NCBI RefSeq assembly: GCF_946221155.1 | Contig: NZ_CAMIAN010000003.1 | Location: 1 to 64,000, forward strand | From: an uncultured Corynebacterium sp. | Lineage (GTDB): Bacteria; Actinomycetota; Actinomycetes; Mycobacteriales; Mycobacteriaceae | DNA length: 64,000 nt | Reading direction: 5' to 3' | In this document: positions 37,627-47,211 of the stretch, in pieces | Position numbering within the stretch: position 1 is the stretch's first letter | Layout: every line of letters begins with the position of its first letter | The notes under the pieces: model-generated | Seen by the model: the letters and a program-made list of their open reading frames with translations, nothing else | What the model was told of the DNA's origin: nothing | Database searches by the model: none | Program-made: the position numbers and the translations under genes

Positions 37627-40407
37627 ATGGCAGGTCCGGGTGGCGTGACCGTGGGGCGCGCGAGTGTGCGTGTGTTGCCGGATACGACGAAGTTCCGTGA
37701 AGATCTGAAAAAGACCCTCGAACGGATTGAGCGCAGCCACAAGGTCAAGATCAAGGTCGTGCCTGACGACAAAAAGTTCGTCGCTGAGGTACGCCGTGCG
37801 GTCGCTAACGCGGAGAAGGCCGCTGGTGAGGTTGACGTTGATCTGTCTGCGAAGTCCGCACAGTTGGCCTCCGAAGCGAGGCGGGCGACGAAAGTCGCGG
37901 AAGAAGCGGCTGGCGATATTGACGTCAAGATGGATCTTGACCGCTCCAGTGTCGCGAGGTTGGCTGCCAGTGCTGCCGGTGCTGCAGGGTCTATTGGCAG
38001 GCTGACGTCGATCGCCGGGTTGGCGACGGTGGGTGTCGCCGGGTTGGCTCCTGCGATCGCTGCCGTGGCGTCGGCAGCGTGGTCTGCTGTCGCACCAGTG
38101 GCGGCGCTGACGGCTGCTATGGCTCCCGCAGCGTTGGGGTCAGCTGCCATGGCCATAGGCGTGCTGAAAACCTCTTTTTCTGGCTTCGGTGAGGCGCTAA
38201 AGGCTTCTTCGCCGGAAGAGTTCGCCGCAGCGATTGCCGAACTGCCCCCAGCAGCTCAGGCTGGTGCCACGGCACTACGTGGGCTGAAGGAGCAGTTCAA
38301 GGGCGTTGGGGAGGCGGTGCAGCAGAACTTCTGGTCGCAGTTGACGAACCTTGGTGATTTGGCGGCGGTGGTTGCGCCGTTGAAGGCGGCGATGAGTAGC
38401 CTTGCCACGGATATGGGGCGTGCCGCTTCTGGTGTGGTGGGGTTCGTCTCGTCGGGTGCGGGGTTGCAGGCGATGCGGGCAATCATCTCTGGCTCGTCGT
38501 CAGCAGCATCGTCTCTGTCCGCAGCGTTCGCTGACGTTCTGAAGGGCATTGTCGCCATCGGTGGTGCTGCTGCGCCTATCTTCGCGAGCTTGGCAGCGAG
38601 GATGTCGCAGATGGCGTCCGACTGGGCTGGCAGGATGACCGCAGCGTTTCAGGACGGCAGCATGCAGGCCTACTTCGAAGGCGCGGTGGTGAAAGCGCAA
38701 CAGCTGTGGGGTGTGCTGCAGCAGTTGGGTGGGATTGTCTCTGGTGTGTTCGCGGCGATGAACGCGGCTGGTCAGCCGTTCTTGGGCACGTTGGGGCAGG
38801 TCATCGCTTCCACGAACGCGTGGGTCAACAGCGCTCAGGGGATGAGCACGTTGACGACGTTCTTCACAGCGATGGGCGCGGCGGTGGCTACCATCATGCC
38901 ACTGCTTGGGCAGCTTGCGGGGATTATCGGCGGAACAGTTGCACCTGCGATCGCGAGCTTTATCCAGGCCATTGGTCCGGGCTTGTCGGCGGTGGTGGCC
39001 GGGCTTGGCGCTGGACTGGCGGCGATCTCCCCGGCGGTGACGATGCTGGGCACGGCGTTTAACCAGGTGCTGTTGGCGGTGGCGCCACTGTTGCCTGCGA
39101 TTGGTCAGATGGTGGCAGCGTTCGCTGGTGCGCTCTCCCCGGTCATCTCTGCGCTCGCCCCGATCATTGGTATTCTCGCCCAGACATTTGCAAGTCTCGT
39201 GCCTGTGGTTACCGTCATCGCCACGACCATGGGGACTGTCTTGGCAACGGCGTTGCAGGCGCTGACTCCTCTGTTCCAAATGTTTGGCATGATCATTCAA
39301 CAGATGGCGCCGGTGTTGACGCAATTGGCGTTGATGATTGGCCAGTTTTTAGTGCAAGCGTTACAGACGCTCGTTCCCCTGATGCCTCCACTGGTCGAGG
39401 CGTTTATGCAGCTGATGACCGCGATCATGCCCTTGTTGCCTGCACTTGTTCAGATCGCAGGCATCCTTCTGGGCGCGCTGATGCCGGTGATTCAGCAAAT
39501 CCTACCGATCATCATCAATCTTGCCACGACGATCATCTCCGCACTCGTGCCGGTCATCAGCGCGCTCGTACCCGCGATCATCGCCGTGGTCTCCGCGTTC
39601 GCAAACATCCTCGCCGCCGTCGCACCGGTGATCTCCATCATCGCCCAGGTCGCTGGCGTGTTCCTACAGCTGTTGGCCGTCATCATCGGCTTCGTCGCCC
39701 AAGCGTTGGGCTCCATTGTCGGATTCGTCGCTGGGGTGATCTCCGGGTTCCTCAACATGGTCGCCACGGTGGTCGGTGCAGTGGCTGGGTTCGTCGCTCG
39801 GATCATTAGCTTCTTCGCGAACCTCGCGTCGTCGGCGATCGCTAGGGCTGCGTCGATGTGGGCGTCAGTGGCCAGCGCGTTCAGCAGCGGTGTGTCACAA
39901 GCAGTGTCCTTCGTGTCAACCTTGCCCTCAAGGATCATGAGCATCTTCTCCGGTATCGGCTCCCTGCTGATCGGTTCTGGTAAAGCGCTGATCCAAGGCT
40001 TCATCAACGGTATTAAGTCGATGATTGGTTCTGTTGGCGATGCCGTGGGTTCTGTGGTGCAGAAAGCACGTGACCTGTTCCCGTTCTCCCCAGCAAAGGA
40101 AGGACCATTCGCAGGCCAAGGCTGGGTACTGTACTCCGGACGATCCGTCGGCACAGCGTTCGCCCAGGGTATTAGCGACAAGGCTGGGCTGGCCGTGACC
40201 GCGTCACAGAAGATGATGGACGCAACCAAGGCCAACCTGGACGGATACCGAGCGGATGTGAACGGTGTGCAGAACGCCGGCGCTGCTGCTGGTGGTGTAG
40301 ACACGTCAATTCATATTGGCCAGTTGTTGGCGGCTGATATGAGCGCGCCGTTGCGTGAGGTTCGGACGATGCAGCTGCGGGCGCAGATCCGCGCCGGGAT
40401 CGCCTAG
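37627..40407 (+). CDS. Tape measure protein
   Basis: 926 residues, the longest prophage gene; the length sets the tail length. N-terminus: GGVTVGRASVRVLPDTTKFRED, then coiled coils (about 20-110) and a very hydrophobic centre (about 125-790) of alternating Ala, Val, Ile and Pro segments, typical of tape measures. Near 790 SIFSGIGSLLIGSGKALIQGFINGIKSMIGSVG recurs in the TMP-repeat style. The C-terminus is amphipathic. No lytic-transglycosylase domain is seen. Confidence 0.93.
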   Translation: MAGPGGVTVGRASVRVLPDTTKFREDLKKTLERIERSHKVKIKVVPDDKKFVAEVRRAVANAEKAAGEVDVDLSAKSAQLASEARRATKVAEEAAGDIDVKMDLDRSSVARLAASAAGAAGSIGRLTSIAGLATVGVAGLAPAIAAVASAAWSAVAPVAALTAAMAPAALGSAAMAIGVLKTSFSGFGEALKASSPEEFAAAIAELPPAAQAGATALRGLKEQFKGVGEAVQQNFWSQLTNLGDLAAVVAPLKAAMSSLATDMGRAASGVVGFVSSGAGLQAMRAIISGSSSAASSLSAAFADVLKGIVAIGGAAAPIFASLAARMSQMASDWAGRMTAAFQDGSMQAYFEGAVVKAQQLWGVLQQLGGIVSGVFAAMNAAGQPFLGTLGQVIASTNAWVNSAQGMSTLTTFFTAMGAAVATIMPLLGQLAGIIGGTVAPAIASFIQAIGPGLSAVVAGLGAGLAAISPAVTMLGTAFNQVLLAVAPLLPAIGQMVAAFAGALSPVISALAPIIGILAQTFASLVPVVTVIATTMGTVLATALQALTPLFQMFGMIIQQMAPVLTQLALMIGQFLVQALQTLVPLMPPLVEAFMQLMTAIMPLLPALVQIAGILLGALMPVIQQILPIIINLATTIISALVPVISALVPAIIAVVSAFANILAAVAPVISIIAQVAGVFLQLLAVIIGFVAQALGSIVGFVAGVISGFLNMVATVVGAVAGFVARIISFFANLASSAIARAASMWASVASAFSSGVSQAVSFVSTLPSRIMSIFSGIGSLLIGSGKALIQGFINGIKSMIGSVGDAVGSVVQKARDLFPFSPAKEGPFAGQGWVLYSGRSVGTAFAQGISDKAGLAVTASQKMMDATKANLDGYRADVNGVQNAGAAAGGVDTSIHIGQLLAADMSAPLREVRTMQLRAQIRAGIA

Positions 40408-40416
40408 GAGGCACAT

Positions 40417-41313
40417 ATGGGATTGAAAGTCGAATGGAAAGACCACCGAGGCACGGTGTGGAACCTCACCGACGGCACCGAAGGTGTGCTGCTCGACCTT
40501 GGACAAAAAGGATGGGGCTGGTCGGAGCTGGAACATGTTTTCACCCGCGGTGATGCGCAGTGGGCGTCCAGCCGCGTCAAGCGTGGCATCCATGAGTTGA
40601 AGGTGACGGTGGGATGGTCGCCGGAGACTGGCTTCTACACGGGCGAAGACTACTACAAGCTCGCACATGAGTGGTGGTCGCAAGCAAACTCGCCGTTCCA
40701 CCTGGGGGAGCTGATCGTCACTCGCCCCGATGGGACGGTGAGGTCGCGGAAGCTGCGACTGTGGGAGTCGCCGGAGACGGAGTACACCTATGATCCAGGG
40801 ATCGGGCAGGAACCGGAGCCGGAGCTGTGGGCGCTGACAGGTGATGGCGGCTACTGGCAGGGTGTGGAGCAGGTCTACACCTACCAACAGTCGGCCATGA
40901 CTGGGGGTTCTGGCACCCCGTTCTACGGCAAGCAGGGTGCTGGGTGGCCACTGTATATCTCGTCTGCTGCGACGGCGGAGAACGCGGTGATTGATAACCG
41001 TGGCCAGGGGGCGATGTGGCTGGTGTGGACACTGGTTGGGCCGCTGTCGAATCCGAGGTTTGGCACGTCTGCTGGTGTGCTGACCTATGCGGGTGACATC
41101 CCCGCAGGTGAGGTGGTGGAGGTGCGAACCGATCCGGCGGAGCGGATTGTGGTGGAGCAGTCCAGCGGATCGAACCGTTATGGATTTATCCGTGGTGATT
41201 TCGCCCCCGCGCCGTCAGGTGATCGTATTCCGTTGGTGATTTCTGCGGAGGGCATGTCGGCGAACAGTTCCGTGATGGTCACTGCTCGTGAGCAGTACGC
41301 GAGAGCATTCTAG
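40417..41313 (+). CDS. Distal tail protein
   Basis: 298 residues; follows the tape measure as Dit does. KVEWKDHRGTVWNLTDGTEGVLL at the N-terminus, SRVKRGIHELKVTVGWSPETGFYTGEDY then WGDGGYW-like loop. Beta-rich with Trp. AGGAGGCACAT lies before the ATG. It would form the hub at the tail tip. Confidence 0.8.
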   Translation: MGLKVEWKDHRGTVWNLTDGTEGVLLDLGQKGWGWSELEHVFTRGDAQWASSRVKRGIHELKVTVGWSPETGFYTGEDYYKLAHEWWSQANSPFHLGELIVTRPDGTVRSRKLRLWESPETEYTYDPGIGQEPEPELWALTGDGGYWQGVEQVYTYQQSAMTGGSGTPFYGKQGAGWPLYISSAATAENAVIDNRGQGAMWLVWTLVGPLSNPRFGTSAGVLTYAGDIPAGEVVEVRTDPAERIVVEQSSGSNRYGFIRGDFAPAPSGDRIPLVISAEGMSANSSVMVTAREQYARAF

Positions 41314-41322
41314 GGGGTTGGA

Positions 41323-42564
41323 GTGAGCACTCTTTATAACACGCAGCGCGGCGCGCAGTACGACCCGGTGGATGCTGAGCTGTGGACATGGGATGGCCAA
41401 CGCTTGGGAAAGCTCGGCGAGTTCGAAGAGATGCGGTTTACGTTCAATGAACGTGAGGCGGACACGGCAGAACTTGAGCTGCCGTTGAATGATCTGACCG
41501 CCACGCTGCTGCCGTGTGACGGACTGGTGCTGATCGGCATGAGGATCAACGGCGTTAGTCACGTGAGTGTCCCTGTGAGGGCTGAGGCTACGTCCCGTGA
41601 TGGTCAGCCCATGCTCAGCGTGACAGCCGCAGGTGGGTGGGCTTTGCTCGATGGTGAGGTGGTGTCCCCCTCGTTGAGCAGTGATGTGACGATCTCCGCG
41701 AAAGAGGAATTCGAATTATCCGGCGCGTTGGAGTACGTCGTGAAGGAAGCCGTACGGGTGGGGTCAGTGTCTGCTGGCCATCCGGTGGTGATCCTGCCGA
41801 ATCTGGGGCGTGGACCGTATGTGCAGTTCACTGGTGCGTGGGAGTCGCCTGCTGAGGTGATTAAGCAGGTCATCGCCCATACGGACTACAGGGTGCGGGT
41901 GCAGGGTTGGCTGCCTGGTGACCCGCAACCCACCCCTGACGTAAATCTCACCAAACCCTGCGTGGTTATCGACGTCGTCCCCTATCGTGATCTTGGGCTG
42001 CGCTGGTCGGAGGCCGCAGGGGACGTGTCCGAGTGGCGGGTGACGCGCAAGCGTCCATCGACGACGCGTCTGGTGGTCGGCAACGACGTACAAAATGGCG
42101 AGTTCCTCGCCGCGTCCCGGTTCAAGCGCGTCGTGGGGGTGGAGACCGAGTCGCCGTGGAACCGGCGTGAGGCGTACCTGAAAGCGGATACGAAGGCAGC
42201 GACGCGCGAAGGGTTCCTCGACGTGATCGTTGAGGAGTATTTGATGGATGCTGCGGCGTCGGTGGAGTTGTCGAGGTCCGGGGCGCATGTGGAGATCGAG
42301 GCTACGGTCGATGCGTCTTCGGTCTGGGAGTTCGGCACGGATGACAAGCGACCTTTGCAGTACGACGTTGGCGATCTGGCGGTGATTGATCTGCCTGTCA
42401 TTGGTGAGGTGGAGCAGGTCGTCACGGCTGTGGAGGTGAAGATCACTCCGTCTGAGTTCGCGGTCATCCCGAAGGTGGGCACCCCGGACACGTTGGACAC
42501 GTCGATTTACGGCACTGCCGCCGATACGGCGCGCAGGGTCGCGAGGATTGAGCGGAGATCATAA
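41323..42564 (+). CDS. Tail-tip protein (ReqiPepy6 gp37-like)
   Basis: 413 residues, GTG start. DAELWTWDGQRLGKLGEFEEMRFTFNEREADTAELELPL is the start of the tail-hub fold common to gp37-like proteins. A central VVSPSLSSDVTISAKEEFELSGALEYVVKEAV region and AHVEIEATVDASSVWEFGTDD C-terminal barrel follow. Role: platform joining tail to receptor-binding proteins. Confidence 0.8.
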   Translation: MSTLYNTQRGAQYDPVDAELWTWDGQRLGKLGEFEEMRFTFNEREADTAELELPLNDLTATLLPCDGLVLIGMRINGVSHVSVPVRAEATSRDGQPMLSVTAAGGWALLDGEVVSPSLSSDVTISAKEEFELSGALEYVVKEAVRVGSVSAGHPVVILPNLGRGPYVQFTGAWESPAEVIKQVIAHTDYRVRVQGWLPGDPQPTPDVNLTKPCVVIDVVPYRDLGLRWSEAAGDVSEWRVTRKRPSTTRLVVGNDVQNGEFLAASRFKRVVGVETESPWNRREAYLKADTKAATREGFLDVIVEEYLMDAAASVELSRSGAHVEIEATVDASSVWEFGTDDKRPLQYDVGDLAVIDLPVIGEVEQVVTAVEVKITPSEFAVIPKVGTPDTLDTSIYGTAADTARRVARIERRS

Positions 42565-43662
42565 ATGGCTTTTACCACGGTCGCCACGGCCAATACGACG
42601 ATCGGACCAGCACAGTATGCGGATATGGCGCAGGCGTTGGCGCCGCGTTTTCTCGTGGATAGCCCCACACACCTACAGCCCTCCTATTCCTCTGGCACGG
42701 TCAGCGTAACCACTGGTGCGGCGCTGGTAGCTGGTACGAGGGTGAGGGCGACGGGGTCGAACTCGGTAGCTATCCCGTCGGTGTCGTCTGGCTCGAAAAC
42801 CTTCGCGGTGTGTCTGCGGGTGGATTGGTCGAAGGGTGCGTCTGACTCGGCCACACTCGTGGCTGTCAACGGCACGCTGAATAACAGCAGCTCGCCGGTG
42901 GAGACGTCGATCAACCGGATCCCTGGGGTGATGTATGACGCGCTGATCTGCCTAGTCACTCGTGCTGCTGGTACGACGGCTGCGTCGTATTTTGCTGACT
43001 ACCGCTGCTGGGGTGGCGATGGTGGACCGCTGCGTGTCAGTGACTCGGCGTTGAATAATCCTTCGTGGTTGGACGCGCGGGTGGGCACGTTTATCCAGAC
43101 TGATCAGGGTAAATACACTAAACGCCTTGATAATGACGGTGTGTGGCGTGCTGTGGGCACGGACTCGAACCCGTGGCGTGCGTGGACTCCGACGTTGCGC
43201 TACTACGGAAAGAACTCCCCCGATGGGACGAGTGGTGGCACGATAGTTGGCCTCGGCAATGGCGGCGACTCCTCGGCGCGCTACCGGATCGTAGATGGGA
43301 TGCTCGACGGCTACGTTTATATCTCCCCCGGTTCTACCGGCGCCACGCTCGGTAACGGGCCCATCACCATGGATCTTCCAGTGGCGTGTGCTGACTGGCA
43401 GGAAGACACATGGTCTATGGGGCACCTGTACACCACCGGCTATGGCGGTGATGGTAGTTACAACTGGCACATGGAGATGTTGGTGAAACGGGGATGGACT
43501 AGAGGGCTGCTGTTTACCAACCCCAGTGAGCTGAACGCACGTCTTCAGACCTATCAGGCGGCCAACGCCGGCAGCCCAGGGCCAGGCACTGGCGTTCCCT
43601 TTATTAAGGGAGGTTTTCCGGTCGGCCCTATCACCATGCACGTGAGCTACCCGGTGTCGTAA
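42565..43662 (+). CDS. Minor tail protein (baseplate/fibre-like)
   Basis: 365 residues. Ser/Thr/Gly-rich, mainly beta, with GTVSVTTGAALVAGTRVRATG near the N-terminus (a baseplate-upper-type motif), and WTPTLRYYGKNSPDG...YRIVDGMLDGYVYIS in the second half, resembling carbohydrate-binding tail-tip modules. It starts at the base after the tail-tip stop. Confidence 0.75.
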   Translation: MAFTTVATANTTIGPAQYADMAQALAPRFLVDSPTHLQPSYSSGTVSVTTGAALVAGTRVRATGSNSVAIPSVSSGSKTFAVCLRVDWSKGASDSATLVAVNGTLNNSSSPVETSINRIPGVMYDALICLVTRAAGTTAASYFADYRCWGGDGGPLRVSDSALNNPSWLDARVGTFIQTDQGKYTKRLDNDGVWRAVGTDSNPWRAWTPTLRYYGKNSPDGTSGGTIVGLGNGGDSSARYRIVDGMLDGYVYISPGSTGATLGNGPITMDLPVACADWQEDTWSMGHLYTTGYGGDGSYNWHMEMLVKRGWTRGLLFTNPSELNARLQTYQAANAGSPGPGTGVPFIKGGFPVGPITMHVSYPVS

Positions 43663-43944
43663 ATGGTTCAGAACGCTCATCATTGGCTGCCGTATCGGTG
43701 GGAGCCAGTGCACTACGTAGGCAGGGAGTTCCGCGTGACCTACGGATTCGCCGGGGACGTGGAAGAGCTCGTGGCGATCATCGGAGCTCAGCGGCACCAC
43801 TTCGATGTGGCCGACGGCATAGCTGAGGTGATCATCCCCGCCGTCGTCATGGACACGGTACCGGATCGCACCGAAGCGCGGATCGAAATCAAAACCGGTG
43901 GCCAGTGGCACCTCATGTGCCTGGGACACCTTACGCGACGATAG
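43663..43944 (+). CDS. Small tail protein, 93 aa
   Basis: A compact beta-rich protein (HYVGREFRVTYGFAGDVEEL, AEVIIPAVVMDTVPDR, RIEIKTGGQWHLMCLGHL). Resembles small LtfC-type tail proteins. It begins immediately after the preceding stop. Assignment is tentative. Confidence 0.65.
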   Translation: MVQNAHHWLPYRWEPVHYVGREFRVTYGFAGDVEELVAIIGAQRHHFDVADGIAEVIIPAVVMDTVPDRTEARIEIKTGGQWHLMCLGHLTRR

Positions 43945-43955
43945 GAGGCAGGGCA

Positions 43956-44198
43956 GTGGCTATATCAGTGTCGAGGTCAGAGCTGATGGTGGTGGGCGAT
44001 GCGATGCTGTACCCGTCGCCAGGACCAGCGGGTCCACGCGGCCCGGTGGGTCCGAAGGGTGACCCCGGCCCGGCGTCCTCTGGCCCCGTGATGTGGACGG
44101 GGCAGGGCACACCTCCGGATGTGATACCGGGCTCTAAGCCGGGCGACACCTGGCTGGATACCACCACGGGCGATGTTTACGAGCTGGAAGAGGGATAG
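43956..44198 (+). CDS. Collagen-like tail protein 1, 80 aa
   Basis: GTG start at 43956 after GGAGG. A short N-terminal head, then GPAGPRGPVGPKGDPGP (Gly-X-Y repeats, about residues 21-37), then a C-terminal module ending PGDTWLDTTTGDVYELEEG. The C-terminal module recurs in the next protein. Confidence 0.75.
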   Translation: MAISVSRSELMVVGDAMLYPSPGPAGPRGPVGPKGDPGPASSGPVMWTGQGTPPDVIPGSKPGDTWLDTTTGDVYELEEG

Positions 44199-44201
44199 AT
44201 C

Positions 44202-44756
44202 ATGGCATGGACGCAAAAGGGCAATCTGAGAGGCCCAAAGGGTGAGCCCGGTCCCCAGGGGCTGCAGGGCGAACCTGGCCCAGAGGGCCCGCGCGGCGCA
44301 CAGGGCCCGGCTGGTGAGCAAGGGCCACGCGGCGCAGCTGGACCACAAGGACCCGCTGGTGTCGACGGCAAGAGCGTAAGCATTGCCGGTCAAGTGGCTA
44401 CATACGCCGATCTGCCTAAGAACCTCACAACCGCCGACGCGGGTAAGGGCTGGCTCGTCGAGGCTGACGGCGACCTGTACGTCTGGTCAGGCGCGACCTT
44501 CCCCTCTAACGGCTCGGGCACGGACTTCCGTGGACCCGCTGGACCAGCAGGCCCGGCGGGCCCAGCCGGTAAGCAGGGTATCCAGGGGCCCACGGGCCCA
44601 GTAGGTCCAGCTGGTAGTGCTGGTCCTAAGGGCGATCCGGGGCAGCGTGGCGCTAAGTGGTTCACTGGTACCGGCACGCCTGGTTCGATTTCAGGGGCGC
44701 TGGCTGGGGACTACTACCTGGACACCGCTACCGGCACTGTGTACGAGCTGAGCTAG
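44202..44756 (+). CDS. Collagen-like tail protein 2, 184 aa
   Basis: N-terminal MAWTQKGNLRGPKGEPGP, a first Gly-X-Y block (about 9-54), a globular centre (SIAGQVATYADLPKNLTTADAG), a second Gly-X-Y block (about 112-146) and a C-terminal module (GALAGDYYLDTATGTVYEL). Likely a trimeric fibre or part of one. Confidence 0.8.
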   Translation: MAWTQKGNLRGPKGEPGPQGLQGEPGPEGPRGAQGPAGEQGPRGAAGPQGPAGVDGKSVSIAGQVATYADLPKNLTTADAGKGWLVEADGDLYVWSGATFPSNGSGTDFRGPAGPAGPAGPAGKQGIQGPTGPVGPAGSAGPKGDPGQRGAKWFTGTGTPGSISGALAGDYYLDTATGTVYELS

Positions 44757-44765
44757 GGCCCCGGT

Positions 44766-45368
44766 ATGGCGTGGACTAGTGCAGGCAATATCCGTGGCCC
44801 CGCTGGACCGCGGGGGGCGACAGGAGCGAGGGGCGCTACGGGAGCGACCGGGCCGCAGGGGCCAGCTGGCGTGTTCAGCGCTGATCAGGCTACAGCGGTG
44901 TTCGGGTCGTCGTCGATGACGCGCCCACCTCACGGGTCGCTTGTATGGAGCGGCCCGTGGTATAACGCGCCAGCGAACGCGTTCACACGTTTGCGTAGCT
45001 ACTCGGACGGCAGGCTGATTGTTGGCTCGCAGTCAAATAGTGGTGCGGACGTTGCCTACGCTGGCGACAATGACCCCAGGCTCGTTGCCCCCGTCGATGG
45101 GATCTATTTGGTCTCGGCGACGCAGTGCTGGGGCACAGATTCGGGCGCGAAAGGATGCGGCCTGGGCACGTCCACCACCTCGGGGACGACTGGTCTTGTC
45201 ATATGGTCAGACACATCAACGCGCTTCGCTAGCGCATCGAAGGTCATTTTCCTGTCTGCGGGGACGATGTTGTATCCGTGGACGTTCTCGTCGTCGGCGG
45301 CTGGCATGTCACCCGCTGACCGTGGCGTGTTGAGTGAGTACAGTCTGACTTTCCTGCAAGCATTGTAG
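44766..45368 (+). CDS. Collagen-like tail protein 3 with C1q-like head, 200 aa
   Basis: Starts MAWTSAGNIRGPAGPRGATG like the preceding protein. A Gly-X-Y stalk (about 10-35) precedes a jelly-roll-like globular domain with VAPVDGIYLVSATQCWGT and FLSAGTMLYPWTFSSSAAG, the pattern of C1q/TNF-type trimer heads. Probably the receptor-binding tip. Confidence 0.8.
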   Translation: MAWTSAGNIRGPAGPRGATGARGATGATGPQGPAGVFSADQATAVFGSSSMTRPPHGSLVWSGPWYNAPANAFTRLRSYSDGRLIVGSQSNSGADVAYAGDNDPRLVAPVDGIYLVSATQCWGTDSGAKGCGLGTSTTSGTTGLVIWSDTSTRFASASKVIFLSAGTMLYPWTFSSSAAGMSPADRGVLSEYSLTFLQAL

Positions 45369-45383
45369 CTCGAAGCGTCTAGA

Positions 45384-45412
45384 AAACCCCCGGTTGTTCC
45401 AGCTGGGGGTTT
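45384..45412 (+). terminator. Terminator after the tail genes
   Basis: AAAACCCCC, 13-base loop, GGGGGTTT; a short strong stem with a T-rich end, 16 bases after the collagen-like gene. It separates tail and lysis genes. Confidence 0.7.
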
Positions 45413-45458
45413 AGTCATTGGTGATGACTATTGCGGGAAATGAAGTGGAGCGGAGATC

Positions 45459-46328
45459 ATGATCACAGCGTCTCCAAATTGGAGGGGAGACCCAGTTTGG
45501 TTACCGGATGTCTTACGAGCCTTCGGCGTGACGGTTCGGGAACGACCCGGGTGGAAACTGTGGGGCAATGGCGACTTCGGGGCGATTAAGGGCATCATCG
45601 TCCACCACACTGGCCACAACGCCACGAGTGCGGACTATATCGCCCGTAACCCTCGTCTGGGCAACGCACTGTCGTCCCAGATTCACCTATCACGTGATGG
45701 GGTAGCCACGATCTGCGGAGCGGGTATCGCATGGCACGCGGGACGGGGACGGTACCCCGGCTGGCAAACAAACAACGCCAACTGGGAATCCATCGGTATT
45801 GAAGCCCAATCTGACGGCACTAGCCCGTGGCCTGCGAAAGAGCTTGATGCCTACTACCGAATTTGCGCCGCGATTCTCACGAAGCTGGGTAAACGCGCGA
45901 CCACACAAACCCTTATCGCGCACTGGGAATACTCCCGTGCAGTTCAGGGGAAGTGGGATCCGGGGGCGGGCAATGGAGTATCCGGCGCGGTCATGGACAT
46001 GAACACCTTTCGCGCGAAGGTGAATTGGTACATCGATCATCCCCCGTACAAGTCACAATCATCGACGAAACCAAAGGAGAATGACGTGAACATCGTCAAA
46101 CGCATTACCAACTTCATCACGGCTTTTGTGGGCCCCATCGGGTCTGATGTGAAGGACATTCGCCAACAGCTCACCGGCGGGCGAGATAAAGGCCAGTACC
46201 CAGGGTGGGCGCAGCTGGGCAAAAACCCACGTGGCGGGAATCTCACGCTCGTTGATGGCGTGGCTGCGCTGCGTCAGGACGTGGCCCGGCTTGAAAAGAA
46301 GATCGACACTCTCACGCAGGAGGATTAA
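45459..46328 (+). CDS. Endolysin, N-acetylmuramoyl-L-alanine amidase
   Basis: 289 residues. The N-terminal amidase-2/PGRP domain has GIIVHHTGHNAT (zinc His), IAWHAGRGRYPG, SIGIEAQSDG and TLIAHWEYSRAVQGKWDPG (third ligand region). The C-terminal part (about 205-289) carries a helical stretch and YPGWAQLGKNPRGGN, possibly for wall binding. It cuts the stem peptide from peptidoglycan. Confidence 0.93.
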   Translation: MITASPNWRGDPVWLPDVLRAFGVTVRERPGWKLWGNGDFGAIKGIIVHHTGHNATSADYIARNPRLGNALSSQIHLSRDGVATICGAGIAWHAGRGRYPGWQTNNANWESIGIEAQSDGTSPWPAKELDAYYRICAAILTKLGKRATTQTLIAHWEYSRAVQGKWDPGAGNGVSGAVMDMNTFRAKVNWYIDHPPYKSQSSTKPKENDVNIVKRITNFITAFVGPIGSDVKDIRQQLTGGRDKGQYPGWAQLGKNPRGGNLTLVDGVAALRQDVARLEKKIDTLTQED

Positions 46329-46330
46329 CG

Positions 46331-46708
46331 ATGGCCTCGGTATTCAACGCATCGGTAGAGAAAGCGCTGGCTAATCAGTCCTGGTTCACTCGTCGTAAAG
46401 ACACGCTGACGGCCATTGCGGGTACGATCCTGCAGATCGCGAACCTGGGGGCGCTGTATGCGTCCAATGGTCCAGAATGGGTGAATATCCTCATCGCTGG
46501 TGTCATCGGCGCGGCACAGATTGTCATCCATGCTGGCACTAAGGGGGCGATTACCCCGTCGATGGCTGGCCGTCTAGAGCAGGCAGGGGCGGAAGCAAAC
46601 CTTGATCTGACGTCAGTGTCCGGTGTGGCGGTCACTAGCGAATCTGAACCTGTCGATGCGGTAGAGGAGTTCCCGCCGTATGAGGGTGCGCATCGGTTGG
46701 AGGACTGA
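46331..46708 (+). CDS. Holin
   Basis: 125 residues, two membrane helices (TAIAGTILQIANLGALYAS; WVNILIAGVIGAAQIVIHAG) and an acidic C-terminal tail. It lies two bases after the endolysin stop. The size and topology fit a class II holin that releases the amidase. Confidence 0.82.
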   Translation: MASVFNASVEKALANQSWFTRRKDTLTAIAGTILQIANLGALYASNGPEWVNILIAGVIGAAQIVIHAGTKGAITPSMAGRLEQAGAEANLDLTSVSGVAVTSESEPVDAVEEFPPYEGAHRLED

Positions 46709-46710
46709 CC

Positions 46711-47211
46711 GTGCGGAAGGGCGATTGGATTCCTGGGCTTCCAGCTGACGTGTCGGCCTTGTTGCTGTGCCTCTTGTCGCTGCAGGCGATGAACCGCGGT
46801 ATTGACCATCTGATGGGGGATAGGGACACGACCACGAAGTCGCTCACCGTGGTGGAGCAGGCGATGCCCCTGTGGGCGTGGGGAATCCTTTTCTTCCTCG
46901 GTGGCTTGCTGACTTTGGTGGGTATGTGGCGTCGGCGTGCGGAACCTATTATCACCGGGAGCGTGCTGCTCATGGCTACGTACGGGGCGATGGCGTGGGG
47001 GCTGCTGCTGAAGATGATTGAGCGGGGGACACCTGTCAGTCGTTTCACTGAAGAGGCTGGGAACGTTGATTTTGCGGGCATGGTGAGTACGTGGCCGTGG
47101 GATGGGTGGCGGACTCCCACGTCGTTCCTTACTGTCGCCATTGTGTGGGGCTGCGTTGCGTGGGGGACGAGGGTCATGCAGCGAGCAAGAGGGGTGAGGG
47201 CTATTGAATGA
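46711..47211 (+). CDS. Membrane protein of the lysis cassette, 166 aa
   Basis: GTG start two bases after the holin stop. Four hydrophobic segments: ADVSALLLCLLSLQAM, WAWGILFFLGGLLTLVGMW, IITGSVLLMATYGAMAWGLLL, SFLTVAIVWGCVAWG. It may be a second holin/antiholin. Family not recognised. Confidence 0.65.
   Translation: MRKGDWIPGLPADVSALLLCLLSLQAMNRGIDHLMGDRDTTTKSLTVVEQAMPLWAWGILFFLGGLLTLVGMWRRRAEPIITGSVLLMATYGAMAWGLLLKMIERGTPVSRFTEEAGNVDFAGMVSTWPWDGWRTPTSFLTVAIVWGCVAWGTRVMQRARGVRAIE

Noticed and set aside
37425..38156. Long leftward ORF opposite the tape measure gene
   Set aside because: A shadow of the alanine/valine-rich tape-measure frame, with low-complexity composition.
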